Shown: positions 37,127 through 47,125, counted from the stretch's first letter. The stretch is DNA of 64,000 bases from Bacillota bacterium (GCA_021820975.1 JAKADA010000010.1:1-64000); one strand, 5' to 3'. The notes: generated by a model from the letters alone, not told the origin. Translations and numbers: made by a program.

Positions 37127-37874
37127 GGGTAAGCGGCTCCTGTTGAAGCGTACGCCAGCGCGCCTCGGCCTCGGCCAATTGAAGATACGTTGGAACCAGT
37201 ATCTGCGCATCTTGTGTCAATTCCCCCTGTGCACGAGTCAGCCTTTGTATCACCTCTGGCAAAGCCACCTGATAGACATCTTTCGCACTGACTTGTATTG
37301 TCTGATTTCTAGGTACTACCTTTGGCATGCTCTGCTCTGCAACATGCATAGCCTGTTTTATACCGTTACCGACGACAATCACACGCTCTTGTTGATAGCT
37401 TATAGCCAACACTTTAGCTTGCTTAATTGCTTCTTCATACGATAATTTCGTTTCCTCAATCAGCGATACTATATTGCCAGCATCAGCTAGATAGATGCCG
37501 GTATACGCTTCGCTACGTCTCGCATCAAATACAACAAGAACGATCCCTTGCTGATCACGTTGTGCATACGCAGCGGCAAAGAGCGATGACACGCCTAAAA
37601 CCGGAATTGACAAAGCAAACGCTAAAGATTTTGCGGCCGTTACAGCGATACGCACACCTGTGTAGGATCCAGGCCCTACTCCCACTGCAATACCTGTAAG
37701 ATCTTTAGGCGTCAAACAAAGTTTGGCTAACATATCATCGATGACAGGATGCAACAACGTCGCATGCCGCTTACCCATGACAAGTGAATACTCTGCAATC
37801 AGTTGCCCCGTATCATCGCCTAAAGCAATCGTCAACGTTTCAGTCGACGTATCCATAGCTAAGATGGTCATCAT
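37116..37874 (-). CDS. tsaB: tRNA threonylcarbamoyladenosine biosynthesis protein TsaB
   Basis: A 252-residue paralogue of TsaD lacking the metal site, which holds TsaD and TsaE together. TILAMDTSTETLTIALGDD is the family start, followed by GVGPGSYTGVRIAVTAAKSLAFAL, the most conserved block. The ATG at 37874 overlaps the tsaE stop (ATGA), so the genes are translationally coupled; a second ATG directly follows. Confidence 0.94.
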   Translation of the reverse strand: MMTILAMDTSTETLTIALGDDTGQLIAEYSLVMGKRHATLLHPVIDDMLAKLCLTPKDLTGIAVGVGPGSYTGVRIAVTAAKSLAFALSIPVLGVSSLFAAAYAQRDQQGIVLVVFDARRSEAYTGIYLADAGNIVSLIEETKLSYEEAIKQAKVLAISYQQERVIVVGNGIKQAMHVAEQSMPKVVPRNQTIQVSAKDVYQVALPEVIQRLTRAQGELTQDAQILVPTYLQLAEAEARWRTLQQEPLTHDK

Positions 37875-38341
37875 TTCACCCACTGTGCAAAAACATCTTG
37901 TGCGATCGGTCCTCGTGCCTCTATCGTAACATGTCTGGACCCCTCATGGCGAAATCGCACATCTAAGCGATCCTCAGGCAATACCGAATCAAGTAACTGC
38001 GCCCATTCAATCGCGCAGACACCATCTGCATAGAAATATTCTTCAAACATGGCTGCTTCAAGCATTGCCTTGTCACCTAAACGATACACATCGAGATGGT
38101 AAAAGGGCAACCTTCCTTCATCATAATGCACGACAAGGGTAAATGTCGGACTTTGCACCGCTGAAATCACGCCAAGTCCCTTGGCTAAACCTTGTGCAAA
38201 CGTCGTTTTACCAGCACCAAGCTCACCGTATAAGGCTATCACTAATCCTTTCACAGCGCATTCTCCCAGACGTTGCCCTAAAGCCACCGTATCGTGCGCA
38301 CTTGGCAAAGCGATGGTTATCATGACATCACCGTCTTTCAT
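37871..38341 (-). CDS. tsaE: tRNA threonylcarbamoyladenosine biosynthesis ATPase TsaE
   Basis: A small P-loop ATPase of about 156 residues that regenerates the TsaBD complex. Walker A is GELGAGKTTFAQGLAKGLG and SPTFTLVVHY with FYHLDVYRL is the diagnostic block; EWAQLL carries the Walker B-like acidic residue. The ATG at 38341 overlaps the thiL stop (ATGA). ATG at 38323 is an alternative with a GGTGA just upstream. Confidence 0.94.
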   Translation of the reverse strand: MKDGDVMITIALPSAHDTVALGQRLGECAVKGLVIALYGELGAGKTTFAQGLAKGLGVISAVQSPTFTLVVHYDEGRLPFYHLDVYRLGDKAMLEAAMFEEYFYADGVCAIEWAQLLDSVLPEDRLDVRFRHEGSRHVTIEARGPIAQDVFAQWVK

Positions 38342-39336
38342 GAAAAATGGTCATATCCACCCTTTTTAAGTTCTATACGACGACCATCGCGCATCATTTC
38401 TACACAAGGGCTTGCATCTTCTATCCGGCCAATCAGCGTTACTTGAATCCCTTGCAACTCACACATCGCTAACAACGCACCTGAGCGATTCGGACGAACC
38501 GTACCGACAATTTGATAATCTTCCCCACCGTACAAAGCAAAGCTAAGCGCATCGACATGAGCAAGACGCGCATAGTGACGCAACGCAGGTAACGTCTTTA
38601 TGCGATATGCTTCAATAAGGATCGACACGTCACTCGCACTTGCAATCTCATGCAGTTCTGACGCTAATCCATCACTGATATCATTTGTCGATGTACAACC
38701 TTCAAAGTGCGCCAACAGTTCACCCATTCGCACTTGTGCCAAAGGCCTTTGGTGCCGTTCTTGCAATACAGCCACATCTTCCGGTGCAAGAATAGCAGTT
38801 GACTGATGCTCCATCAAATGCAAATAGGCGGCAGACCCGCCAAGATCCCCTGTCACAAAGACCAAATCACCAGGCTTAGCCCCGGAACGAAGCAAAGGCT
38901 TTTCGCCAAGAAGTTCACCAGTTGCTGTAACAGAGACAAGTAATGGCCCTGTAGTACTCACCACATCGCCACCGACGACTGTGACGCCAAAGTCATCACA
39001 AGCTTGTCTCATCCCTTCATAAAGAGATACGACAAATTCAACAAGTGTGTCTTTTGCTATGGCTAATGTGACAAGCGCATGCATTGGACGTGCTCCCATG
39101 CAAGCAATATCACTCACAGACGCTGCAATCGCTTTGTACCCTGTTGAAAATGCATCGATCAAATCTTCACGAAAATGCACGCCTTGGACCATAGCATCCG
39201 TTGTCATGACAACAGGGCGGTTGTATGTGACAACCGCCGCATCATCGCCTATACCCACATTAACCGTTTCATCGCTTCGTTCAATGATTGCTTTTAACCG
39301 TTCGATGAGGCCAAATTCGCCAATCTCCGAAACGAA
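38338..39336 (-). CDS. thiL: Thiamine-monophosphate kinase
   Basis: An enzyme of about 332 residues that phosphorylates thiamine monophosphate to the active diphosphate. SEIGEFGLIERL is the standard N-terminus and VGIGDDAAVV binds metal and ATP. KAIAASVSDIACMGARP and TSTNDISDGLASELHEIA are further family motifs. The frame is open to a TTG at 39402, but the GTG at 39336 gives the conserved start and has AGGGA just upstream. It leads the thiL-tsaE-tsaB-rimI-tsaD chain, all overlapping. Confidence 0.93.
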   Translation of the reverse strand, partial: FVSEIGEFGLIERLKAIIERSDETVNVGIGDDAAVVTYNRPVVMTTDAMVQGVHFREDLIDAFSTGYKAIAASVSDIACMGARPMHALVTLAIAKDTLVEFVVSLYEGMRQACDDFGVTVVGGDVVSTTGPLLVSVTATGELLGEKPLLRSGAKPGDLVFVTGDLGGSAAYLHLMEHQSTAILAPEDVAVLQERHQRPLAQVRMGELLAHFEGCTSTNDISDGLASELHEIASASDVSILIEAYRIKTLPALRHYARLAHVDALSFALYGGEDYQIVGTVRPNRSGALLAMCELQGIQVTLIGRIEDASPCVEMMRDGRRIELKKGGYDHFS

Positions 39337-39418
39337 CACACGGATCCCTGCTCTCTTACGCTCTTTCACGGTATTATACCTGTTTGCGTAAAAGATGGGC
39401 AATTGTTGGAGCTAACAT

Positions 39419-40492
39419 TTACGCGCCAATCTGCGTGCGATCGACAAGAAAGATCGACAAAGGCAATTTCGTCATATCCACACCGGGGATACCTCCAAGC
39501 AAAAAAACTGCTTTACTCTCTTTTCCTGGAGGGATGACGTCAGACTCTCCTGCTACAGGCGTAATATCATCAAAGTACTTGTAAGTCCCTAAGGAAAGTA
39601 GCAAATCACCAGGTGCGTTTTGAAAAAACAACATGGCTAAAGCGGATCGCATGGACCACGGGGTATTGGATGCATTATGCAACATGGCACTGATCGAAAG
39701 GTATTGCATGCCATCGGGACGTGTCGAAAGTACCTGTAGCTGTACCTGACTCACACGCACAGGTAGGGTACCAAGCTGTAAAGTCGGTTGGTTTGCCATT
39801 GGTTTTCGATAGAGCCAAATCACGTGCGCATAACGATTGACTAGTGACTCAAATGGCGGTGCGGGGTTTGGCGAAAATGACCAAGAGACACTTTTGTGCG
39901 GCGCAATAACTCGGCTTGGTCCGTTGACAAAGTACTCCCAATCTTCTTTTGCAATAGGGTTCAGCCCAACCGGGGCGTCGAGTATAAATAACATTCCTTG
40001 CAAGTCTTGTCCCTTTACCGGCTGTTGACTGTTATTATACAATCGCATCTTTATCATTAAAGGTATTCGGCTGCGAGTTGCGAGTTTTACAGACATACTC
40101 TCAATGGGGGCAAGCGATGCCGTCAGTTGTACCGAAGAAGACATTGCATTCATCGTCGTGTTCGCTCCATGCGCTGCTGAAGATGATTGTGACGCTGACG
40201 AAACAAAGCCAAACCCATTTTGAGAAAGCTGCGAAGTTGTCTTTACACCAAATTGAAAAATGACCAAAAAAAGTACAACGCAAGCCACAGCACCTGTCAA
40301 TCCCGCTGTCCACGCCATACGTACGCGCCGTGAGCCAAAGTTAACGCGTTTCCTTTTTATCGCATTGTTTCGCGCATGAAGTTTTTGTAAGACAGCTTCT
40401 TGCATACTTTCAGAAAACTCGAGCTGTTTTGTCCCCTCTTTGAGGACCTGGCGTATTTGTTTTTTCCATCGTTCATCATCGTGATCGTTCAT
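39419..40492 (-). CDS. Membrane-anchored anti-sigma factor (partner of the ECF sigma)
   Basis: A 357-residue protein with a cytoplasmic N-terminal part of about 50 residues, one membrane helix (about 52-75, AGLTGAVACVVLFLVIFQFG) and an extracytoplasmic part of about 280 residues that begins Ser/Ala-rich. The cytoplasmic part lacks the His-x3-Cys-x2-Cys zinc motif of many anti-sigma factors. Position supports the role: its ATG lies inside the end of the sigma gene, a layout seen for sigX-rsiX and similar pairs. The external domain would sense envelope stress. The family of the outer domain is not recognised; it holds two repeated SMSVKL/LQVLSTRPDGMQYL-like beta-rich sections. Confidence 0.65.
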   Translation of the reverse strand: MNDHDDERWKKQIRQVLKEGTKQLEFSESMQEAVLQKLHARNNAIKRKRVNFGSRRVRMAWTAGLTGAVACVVLFLVIFQFGVKTTSQLSQNGFGFVSSASQSSSAAHGANTTMNAMSSSVQLTASLAPIESMSVKLATRSRIPLMIKMRLYNNSQQPVKGQDLQGMLFILDAPVGLNPIAKEDWEYFVNGPSRVIAPHKSVSWSFSPNPAPPFESLVNRYAHVIWLYRKPMANQPTLQLGTLPVRVSQVQLQVLSTRPDGMQYLSISAMLHNASNTPWSMRSALAMLFFQNAPGDLLLSLGTYKYFDDITPVAGESDVIPPGKESKAVFLLGGIPGVDMTKLPLSIFLVDRTQIGA

Positions 40493-41012
40493 CGAATTCC
40501 CTTCCCTCCAAGGCCTTGCGTAACATCGCCCGTCCCCTATGCATCCGGGTCTTGACAGTGGCTACGCTAAGCTGTGTCACCAAAGCAATCTCCTCAATCG
40601 AGAGCTCTTGCTCATAGAAAAGCCAAAGCGATTCGCGATAAATCTCAGGCAAAGAAAGCACGGCATGCCACAAGACACGCTGTTCTTCGCGAGCAAGGAA
40701 GTTGTCTTCGGGTGATGCACCCCCAGGAAGATACGTCAAATCATCAACAGGCGTAATTTTACTCGCCGCTGAACGCAAGTAATCTTTAGCTCGGTTGATG
40801 GCAATTTTCAGCACCCACGTTTTATAACTGCTCTCTTTACGAAATGTGTCCAAATGATCGTATACCTTAATAAAAACTTCTTGACTTAAGTCTTCTGCGA
40901 TATGCCTGTCTTTCACATAGCTGTACAAGACTCTAAGCACATCATGCCCATGTGCTTCCATTAAGGCACGTATTATTTGTAATGGATCTTGTTGATCTTG
41001 TACAGATGACAA
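40476..41012 (-). CDS. ECF RNA polymerase sigma factor (SigX/SigW-like)
   Basis: A 178-residue ECF sigma factor: region 2 is DVLRVLYSYVKDRHIAEDLSQEVFIKVYDHLDTF, followed by YKTWVLKIAINRAKDYLR. Region 4 is LPEIYRESLWLFYEQELSIEEIALVTQLSVATVKTRMHRGRAML with its helix-turn-helix. Three upstream codon choices exist; the TTG at 41012, 6 nt after GAGGTGA, is favoured, since the longer frame to 41051 runs into the promoter. Its 3' end overlaps the anti-sigma gene, so the partner is made together with it. Targets are unknown apart from its own likely promoter. Confidence 0.88.
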   Translation of the reverse strand: MSSVQDQQDPLQIIRALMEAHGHDVLRVLYSYVKDRHIAEDLSQEVFIKVYDHLDTFRKESSYKTWVLKIAINRAKDYLRSAASKITPVDDLTYLPGGASPEDNFLAREEQRVLWHAVLSLPEIYRESLWLFYEQELSIEEIALVTQLSVATVKTRMHRGRAMLRKALEGREFDERSR

Positions 41013-41040
41013 GCATCTCACCTCACGCAACTGCACTGTA

Positions 41041-41067
41041 GACGAAACCAAACACCCTAAGGTTACA
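41041..41067 (-). promoter_or_regulatory. Likely ECF-type autoregulatory promoter
   Basis: On the minus strand TGTAAC (41067-41062) and CGTC (41044-41041) are spaced 17 bp, close to the pattern remembered for Bacillus SigX (TGTAAC then CGAC/CGTC). It lies just 29 bp before the sigma start codon, leaving room for a short leader with the ribosome site. Confidence 0.6.
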
Positions 41068-41190
41068 CAAAACCAATGAATTAGTATATGTCACTATTAG
41101 AAATGATCCAGTTGAACCATCCGTAAGTAGTGGTTACTTGCCTTATGATTCATGTAGGTAACTATTTTCAATCAAGGCAGGTGACTTTAT

Positions 41191-42525
41191 GTGAATGTTT
41201 TCCTTGACAGATGGCAATTTGCCTTAACAACCATCTTTCATTTTTTCTTCGTTCCGATGTCTATCGGACTCGTTTTCATGATCGCCATTATGGAAACATT
41301 TTATGTCGTTAAAAAGAACGATACGTACAAACACATGGCACAATTTTTCGGTAAGTTATTTTTGATCAACTTTGCTGTCGGTGTTGTCACAGGTATCATG
41401 CAAGAATTCCAATTCGGCATGAACTGGGCAAGCTATTCCCGTTTTGTCGGAGACGTATTTGGCGCACCGCTAGCCATAGAAGCATTGCTTGCGTTTTTTA
41501 TGGAGTCAACGTTTATCGGTGTTTGGATCTTCGGTTGGGATAAATTACCCAAAAAAGTGCACTTGACGGCCATTTGGCTCGTCTCGATCGGGACGATACT
41601 GTCTGCTTTTTGGATCTTATCAGCCAACTCGTTTATGCAAGAGCCTGTCGGGTACACGATGATCCATGGTCATGCTGAGATGAGTAGCTTTGGTGCATTA
41701 CTTACTAACCCACAGCTATGGGTTGAGTTCCCTCATGTGCTATTTGGCGCATTGGCCACCGGTGCCTGCTTTATCGCGGGGATCAGTGCTTACTATTTGA
41801 TAAAACAGCGTTCAGTTGATCTGTTTAAACGGTCATTATCTATTTCTCTTGTAGTTGGTCTGTTAGCCAGCGTACTCGTCGCCGCCATTGGACACGAGCA
41901 AGGACAACACCTTGTCGTATCCCAGCCGATGAAGATGGCCGCAGCGGAAGCACAGTGGAATACCAGTGGTGATCCCGCAGCATGGAACCTGATCGCAGGA
42001 ATTAATGAAACAAACCACACGAACTCTTTTGCGATACAAATTCCCGACATGCTGAGCTTTTTGTCGTATGGTACGTTTCATGGCAAAGTAACAGGGATCA
42101 ATGAACTGCAAGCGCAAGAAGTGAAAAAGTACGGACCTGGTAATTACATTCCGCCCGTGACTCTCACTTTTTGGGCGTTTCGTATCATGGTCTTAGCTGG
42201 TACCCTCATGATCTTACTCAGTTTATACGCGCTAATTCGTGTATACAAAAAAAATCTATTCGCACAGTCGCGTGTCTTACGATGGCTTTTGTGGGGAATT
42301 GCACTTCCGTATATCGCGAACACAACGGGTTGGATTATGACAGAAATCGGTCGCCAACCATGGGTGGTAACGGGCCTTTTGAAGACATCGCTCGGCGCTT
42401 CTGTCAACGTGGGTATACCATCTATCCTCATTACAATGATCGGTTTTGTCGTCATCTATACCGTTTTAGCGATTCTTGCCGTCTTTCTTGTGCTTCGTTT
42501 CATTAAAATAGGCCCTGACAATTAA
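41191..42525 (+). CDS. cydA: Cytochrome bd quinol oxidase subunit I
   Basis: A 444-residue heme-carrying subunit of the high-affinity bd oxidase, in the membrane. Conserved ligands: His17 (FHFFF), Glu97 and Glu105 near heme d/b595, and His182 (EFPHVLFG). FWAFRIMVLAG holds the Met ligand of heme b558, and GRQPWVV is the C-terminal motif. The Q-loop is short, as in Gram-positive types. It starts at a GTG with AGGTGA upstream. First of cydABDC; no clear Rex-type operator was found in the preceding 180 bp. Confidence 0.96.
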   Translation: MNVFLDRWQFALTTIFHFFFVPMSIGLVFMIAIMETFYVVKKNDTYKHMAQFFGKLFLINFAVGVVTGIMQEFQFGMNWASYSRFVGDVFGAPLAIEALLAFFMESTFIGVWIFGWDKLPKKVHLTAIWLVSIGTILSAFWILSANSFMQEPVGYTMIHGHAEMSSFGALLTNPQLWVEFPHVLFGALATGACFIAGISAYYLIKQRSVDLFKRSLSISLVVGLLASVLVAAIGHEQGQHLVVSQPMKMAAAEAQWNTSGDPAAWNLIAGINETNHTNSFAIQIPDMLSFLSYGTFHGKVTGINELQAQEVKKYGPGNYIPPVTLTFWAFRIMVLAGTLMILLSLYALIRVYKKNLFAQSRVLRWLLWGIALPYIANTTGWIMTEIGRQPWVVTGLLKTSLGASVNVGIPSILITMIGFVVIYTVLAILAVFLVLRFIKIGPDN

Positions 42526-42600
42526 AGTCTGGATCGCAAAGAAGATAGCATGCTACCACACATTCGACTATCTGCTAGTGAAGGAAGGTGACGTGCAAGC

Positions 42601-43614
42601 ATGAACCTCAATATCTTGTGGTTTATCCTGATTGGTGTGTTATTTACCGGTTATTTTGTTCTCGAAGGGTTTGATTTTGGCGTCGGCATGTCTATCCCTT
42701 TTCTTGGTCATACTGATGAGGAACGACGTATCGTGATTAACAGTATCGGTCCTTTTTGGGATGCCAATGAGGTGTGGTTCTTGACTGCTGGTGGTGCTAT
42801 GTTTGCTGCTTTTCCAAACTGGTATGCAACATTTTTCAGCGGTTTTTATCTGGCGTTATTTTTATTGCTCATCGCTTTGATCGGTCGCGGTGTTGGTTTT
42901 GAATTTCGAAGCAAAATCAATGATGCGCGCTGGCGCAAAGTTTGGGACTCGGTGATTTTTGTTGGTAGTTTACTGCCTCCCCTGCTTGTTGGTGTTGCTT
43001 TTTCAGATTTTATGCGGGGTATGCCCATTGACGCCAACATGAATTACATGGGAGGATTTTTCGGTCTTTTATCTCCTTATTCTGTTCTTGGAGGCATCAG
43101 TTTGGTCCTGTTGTCGCTTGCCCATGGCAGTTTGTTTTTGTCATTGCGAACAACAGGATCGATGCAAGATCGCGCACGGCAACTCGGTGTTCGCACCGGC
43201 GCTATCGCAACCATCGCCTTGTTTATCTTTTTGATCGCAAGTGCCTTTAGCACCTCGATGTTCCAACGAGGTATTTTTAGTCCTGGGTATCTGGCTTTGC
43301 TCGGTGGCATCATCCTCGTATCCACGCCTTTTTTATTAAAAGCCAAAAAAGATGGATGGGCGTTTGCGATTACGGCTATAACGCTTTTTTGTTCCACAGC
43401 AACGGTATTTCTCACGCTCTTTCCAAACGTGATGATTAGCTCAATAAATCACGCCTTTAACCTGACGATTTACAACGCAGCATCCAATGCCTACTCACTG
43501 CACGTGATGACGATCGTGGCCCTTACCTTAGTGCCTATTGTTCTTATCTATCAAGGATGGAGTTACTGGGTGTTTCGCCGGCGTATCAAGCCAACGGATC
43601 ACCTGGATTACTGA
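42601..43614 (+). CDS. cydB: Cytochrome bd quinol oxidase subunit II
   Basis: The 337-residue second subunit of the bd oxidase, with about eight membrane helices. VLEGFDFGVGMSIPFLG, GPFWDANEVWFLTAGGAMFAAFP and FRSKINDARWRKVWD are characteristic blocks. It starts 75 bp after cydA with AAGGAAGGTGA upstream, and its stop shares a base with the cydD start (TGATG). Confidence 0.96.
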   Translation: MNLNILWFILIGVLFTGYFVLEGFDFGVGMSIPFLGHTDEERRIVINSIGPFWDANEVWFLTAGGAMFAAFPNWYATFFSGFYLALFLLLIALIGRGVGFEFRSKINDARWRKVWDSVIFVGSLLPPLLVGVAFSDFMRGMPIDANMNYMGGFFGLLSPYSVLGGISLVLLSLAHGSLFLSLRTTGSMQDRARQLGVRTGAIATIALFIFLIASAFSTSMFQRGIFSPGYLALLGGIILVSTPFLLKAKKDGWAFAITAITLFCSTATVFLTLFPNVMISSINHAFNLTIYNAASNAYSLHVMTIVALTLVPIVLIYQGWSYWVFRRRIKPTDHLDY

Positions 43615-45353
43615 TGCAACGTAAGCTTTCAGCCATGGTGCGCCAAACACCATGGCTGTTTAGCCTAACCATCGTCAGTGGCACTACGAGTATGGTCATA
43701 CTATTTTGGCAAATGAAAGTCATCGCAGCATTTGTCCAATCCGCCTTTTTAGGACGGCAGATTGTTGGCCTTCGATTTGTCATCCTTTTTAGCGTTATAG
43801 CGATTACCCTGCGCGCCATGTTGTCATTTGCGCAAGAAAAATCTGCGGTTACGATGGCAGCAGGAATTAAAAAAATGCTGCGAGAAGATGTCGTTACACA
43901 CATTTTTTCCTTAGGCCACTCGTTTGTTCAATCGGAGCAAGTCGGTGAATTGTTGACCACTTGTTTTGAAGGCGTCGAACAAATCGAAACGTACATTGCA
44001 CGTTACTTGCCACAGCTATTTTTAAGCATTTTGGCACCTATAGCCTTGCTTGCCTTTCTGTTTTTCATCGATCCAATCTCAGGCTTCATTCTCTTCATTA
44101 CAGCACCACTTCTTGTCTTTTTCATGATCTTGATTGGCAAAACGACAGCGAGTCGTGCCGAGCGCGAATGGAAGACATTAAGCTTGCTTAGCGCTCATTT
44201 TTATGATGTATTACAAGGCCTACAGACACTCAAGGTGTTTTCTCAAAGCAAAAGGCAATCACGTCAGATCGAAGAAGTGGGCGAAGCTTACCGTATCGCG
44301 ACGATGAAAACACTTCGTCTGGCTTTTTTATCGGCCTTTGTCTTGGAACTCACAAGTACACTAGGTACCGCTGTCGTGGCTGTTTTTTTGGCGTTGCGCC
44401 TCATCGACGGACATATTTCCTTTGCCGATGCACTGACTGTACTCCTAGTCACACCCGAATTTTATCTGCCATTTCGACTGTTAGGTACACAATTTCATGC
44501 GGGACAAACGGGCGTTATCGCAGCGAAGCGCTTGTTTACTATCCTCAATCGCCCTTTAAAAACCGCGATTGACCCATCACAAAAAGTATCACCGCCGTTT
44601 GAAACAACACGTTCAACACCTTTTTCCATCACGTTTGCTGATGTCTCATTTGCCTATCCTGATCAACAAAAAGGTTTGCACCATCTTAACTTTTCCATCG
44701 CGCCAGGTGAGTCCTTAGCGATCATCGGCCCTAGCGGCGCAGGAAAGAGCACCTTGCTTGATTTGCTTGTAGGTCTTTTGACCCCTACTGAAGGCACCAT
44801 TTTGTTACAAGGTATCCCTATACAGAATATATCGGTCGCCTGGTTACGCCAGCAAGTGGCGTATGTTGCGCAAAACCCACATGTGTTTTATGGTAGCGTG
44901 CTAGACAATATTCGCATTGCTTACCCTAAGGCTACCTTGGAGGATATCGTGCGTGCGTGCAAAAAGGCACATATTCACGATACGATTGTTGCGATGTCTG
45001 ATGGGTACGACACGATCTTATCGAAAGGTGGCACGAACCTCAGTGGTGGACAGCGCCAGCGACTCGCCTTAGCACGTGCGTTTTTGCATAGAGGTTCTCT
45101 TGTCGTGCTTGATGAACCAACGTCATCGCTTGATGTGCAGACGGAACTGCTTCTTGAACAAAATTTGCGTGATTTAATGAAGGAAAAAATGGTGATCTTT
45201 GCAGCCCACCGTATGGGAACGGTGATGTGTGCGCCCTTGGTGATGGTTCTTGAACAAGGTCACATAAAAGAGTATGGAGCACAAACGACACTAGCCAACC
45301 ATTTTGGTTTGTACCAACAACTCCTTTTTGCGTATCGAGGTATCTCAACATGA
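43614..45353 (+). CDS. cydD: Cysteine/glutathione ABC exporter subunit CydD
   Basis: A 579-residue half-transporter: six membrane helices (residues 1-310) followed by an ATPase with GPSGAGKSTL, LSGGQRQRLALARAF and LVVLDEPTSSLD. CydDC exports thiols and is needed for assembly of cytochrome bd. The start at 43614 overlaps the cydB stop; a longer frame from 43557 lies inside cydB and is not used. The CydC partner overlaps its 3' end. Confidence 0.93.
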   Translation: MQRKLSAMVRQTPWLFSLTIVSGTTSMVILFWQMKVIAAFVQSAFLGRQIVGLRFVILFSVIAITLRAMLSFAQEKSAVTMAAGIKKMLREDVVTHIFSLGHSFVQSEQVGELLTTCFEGVEQIETYIARYLPQLFLSILAPIALLAFLFFIDPISGFILFITAPLLVFFMILIGKTTASRAEREWKTLSLLSAHFYDVLQGLQTLKVFSQSKRQSRQIEEVGEAYRIATMKTLRLAFLSAFVLELTSTLGTAVVAVFLALRLIDGHISFADALTVLLVTPEFYLPFRLLGTQFHAGQTGVIAAKRLFTILNRPLKTAIDPSQKVSPPFETTRSTPFSITFADVSFAYPDQQKGLHHLNFSIAPGESLAIIGPSGAGKSTLLDLLVGLLTPTEGTILLQGIPIQNISVAWLRQQVAYVAQNPHVFYGSVLDNIRIAYPKATLEDIVRACKKAHIHDTIVAMSDGYDTILSKGGTNLSGGQRQRLALARAFLHRGSLVVLDEPTSSLDVQTELLLEQNLRDLMKEKMVIFAAHRMGTVMCAPLVMVLEQGHIKEYGAQTTLANHFGLYQQLLFAYRGIST

Positions 45354-47125
45354 CCAGATTCTTAGTGAGTTTACTGCGTCCCTATCACTTGAGGCTAGTC
45401 CTTTCTATTGTCCTTGCATCACTGACCACGCTTGCTCAGATTAGTTTGTTTGCCGTGGCAGGATACTTGATCTCGGCCTCTGCGCTGCATCCGATGAGCG
45501 TCTTATTACTCTTTGTTCCGATCATCGGCGTGCGTTTCTTTGGCATCTCCCGGTCCGTCTTACGCTATGCGGAGCGACTCATGACACATGACGTGACATT
45601 TCGAATTCTTGCACGACAACGCGTGTGGCTCTATGACCGTATTGAACCAAGAACTACGCGCCTTGCTTTTACGATGGGGCATGGCAGGCTCGTGAATGCC
45701 GTGACGCATGATGTTGATTTGTTGCAGTATATTATCATTCGTGTCATCACGCCCATTGCCTCATCGCTTGTCACGGTAATCGCTGTATTTTTCTTTCTTG
45801 CACATTTTAGCCAAACTATCGCATGGACGACGATCACGTTACAAGTTATCGCTGGTGTTTTTATCCCTGTGATGACGCATTATCTTGGCAAAAAACCGAC
45901 GAAGCGTATGCTAGACACTCGTGAGCGATTTTACGCACAATGGGAAGATGCCCTTGTTGGGATGAAAGAGATTCAAGCTTATGGCCAAGAATCTGCCATC
46001 TTGCAAAAACTCTCACAAGAAGAAGACAATCTCATCCAAGAACACAACAAAATTGCCCAAATCGATAGTTTAGCAGTCGCAGCGGTACCTTGGTTTAGCC
46101 AAGTAGCCATGCTACTTGTAACTGTACTTGCCGCATCGCTTGTGGTTCAAGGACACTTAAAAGGTGTTTATCTCGCTGTAATAGCCTTTGTGTCACTCTC
46201 CTCTTTTGAAGCTTTAACGGGTTTGCCTCAGGCATTTTTGCAACTTGGCGCCATCAAAACTGCGCTCACGCATTTACAAACCATCGCATCGACAAAAAAA
46301 GACCTTAGTGATCACTTGGAAACGACGCCGTCTTCAATCTCTAGGCATACGCTCGCTGTACGAAATGTCACGGTCACGTATGATACAACACTTGCACCTG
46401 CCGTTCGACATGTTAGTTTTGATTTACCGATGGGTAAAAAACTGGCCATTGTCGGTGAAACAGGATCAGGGAAAAGTACACTTTTGTCATGCTTAGTACG
46501 ATTGATCGACTACACCGAAGGTTCGATCACGCTCGACGGGCAATTCCTTACTCAACTCGCTGTGGACGATGTGCGAAAACAATTTAGCGTCTTAACGCAA
46601 GACAGTCACTTATTTCATACTACAGTAGAGGACAACATCCGCCTTGGCAATCCTGCAGCACCGCTGAGTGAAGTCATCGATGCCGCACGAAAGGCGCGCA
46701 TTGCACAATGTATCGAACAACTTGATCTCGGCTATGACAGTCTGACGGGGGAATTTGGCGCGCAGTTGTCTTTTGGTGAACAGAGGCGTTTGGCTTTAGC
46801 GCGCACCCTTCTCAAAGATGCACCGATCCTTGTGCTTGATGAGCCGACACGTGGTTTTGATGCGCTTTTGGAGCAACAATTCTATGAAACCTTGCCGTCA
46901 ATAACACAAGGGCGTTCCTTATTGCTTATCACCCATCGATTGCTTTTTATGCAAGATATGGATGAGATTCTCGTCATGCAACATGGTGAGATCGTCGAGC
47001 GCGGAACACATGCAATACTACTCAAGGAAAATGGGCTCTATGCTCGTATGGTTCGTCTAGAACAGGAACAACTCACATTTGATTTGCCAAAAGAAGCTAT
47101 CTCAGGTACGCTATCTATGTGGTGA
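45350..47125 (+). CDS. cydC: Cysteine/glutathione ABC exporter subunit CydC
   Basis: The 591-residue second half of the CydDC transporter. Six membrane helices (about residues 1-300), then an ATPase with GETGSGKSTLLSCL, LSFGEQRRLALARTL (Phe replaces the second signature Gly) and LVLDEPTRGFD. The altered signature is common in CydC, which tends to be the less active half. ATGA overlap with cydD. Last confirmed gene of the cyd operon. Confidence 0.93.
   Translation: MTRFLVSLLRPYHLRLVLSIVLASLTTLAQISLFAVAGYLISASALHPMSVLLLFVPIIGVRFFGISRSVLRYAERLMTHDVTFRILARQRVWLYDRIEPRTTRLAFTMGHGRLVNAVTHDVDLLQYIIIRVITPIASSLVTVIAVFFFLAHFSQTIAWTTITLQVIAGVFIPVMTHYLGKKPTKRMLDTRERFYAQWEDALVGMKEIQAYGQESAILQKLSQEEDNLIQEHNKIAQIDSLAVAAVPWFSQVAMLLVTVLAASLVVQGHLKGVYLAVIAFVSLSSFEALTGLPQAFLQLGAIKTALTHLQTIASTKKDLSDHLETTPSSISRHTLAVRNVTVTYDTTLAPAVRHVSFDLPMGKKLAIVGETGSGKSTLLSCLVRLIDYTEGSITLDGQFLTQLAVDDVRKQFSVLTQDSHLFHTTVEDNIRLGNPAAPLSEVIDAARKARIAQCIEQLDLGYDSLTGEFGAQLSFGEQRRLALARTLLKDAPILVLDEPTRGFDALLEQQFYETLPSITQGRSLLLITHRLLFMQDMDEILVMQHGEIVERGTHAILLKENGLYARMVRLEQEQLTFDLPKEAISGTLSMW

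Noticed and set aside
43557-43613. Upstream 19-codon extension of cydD
   Set aside because: It lies inside cydB, while ATG at 43614 overlaps the cydB stop in the usual coupled way.
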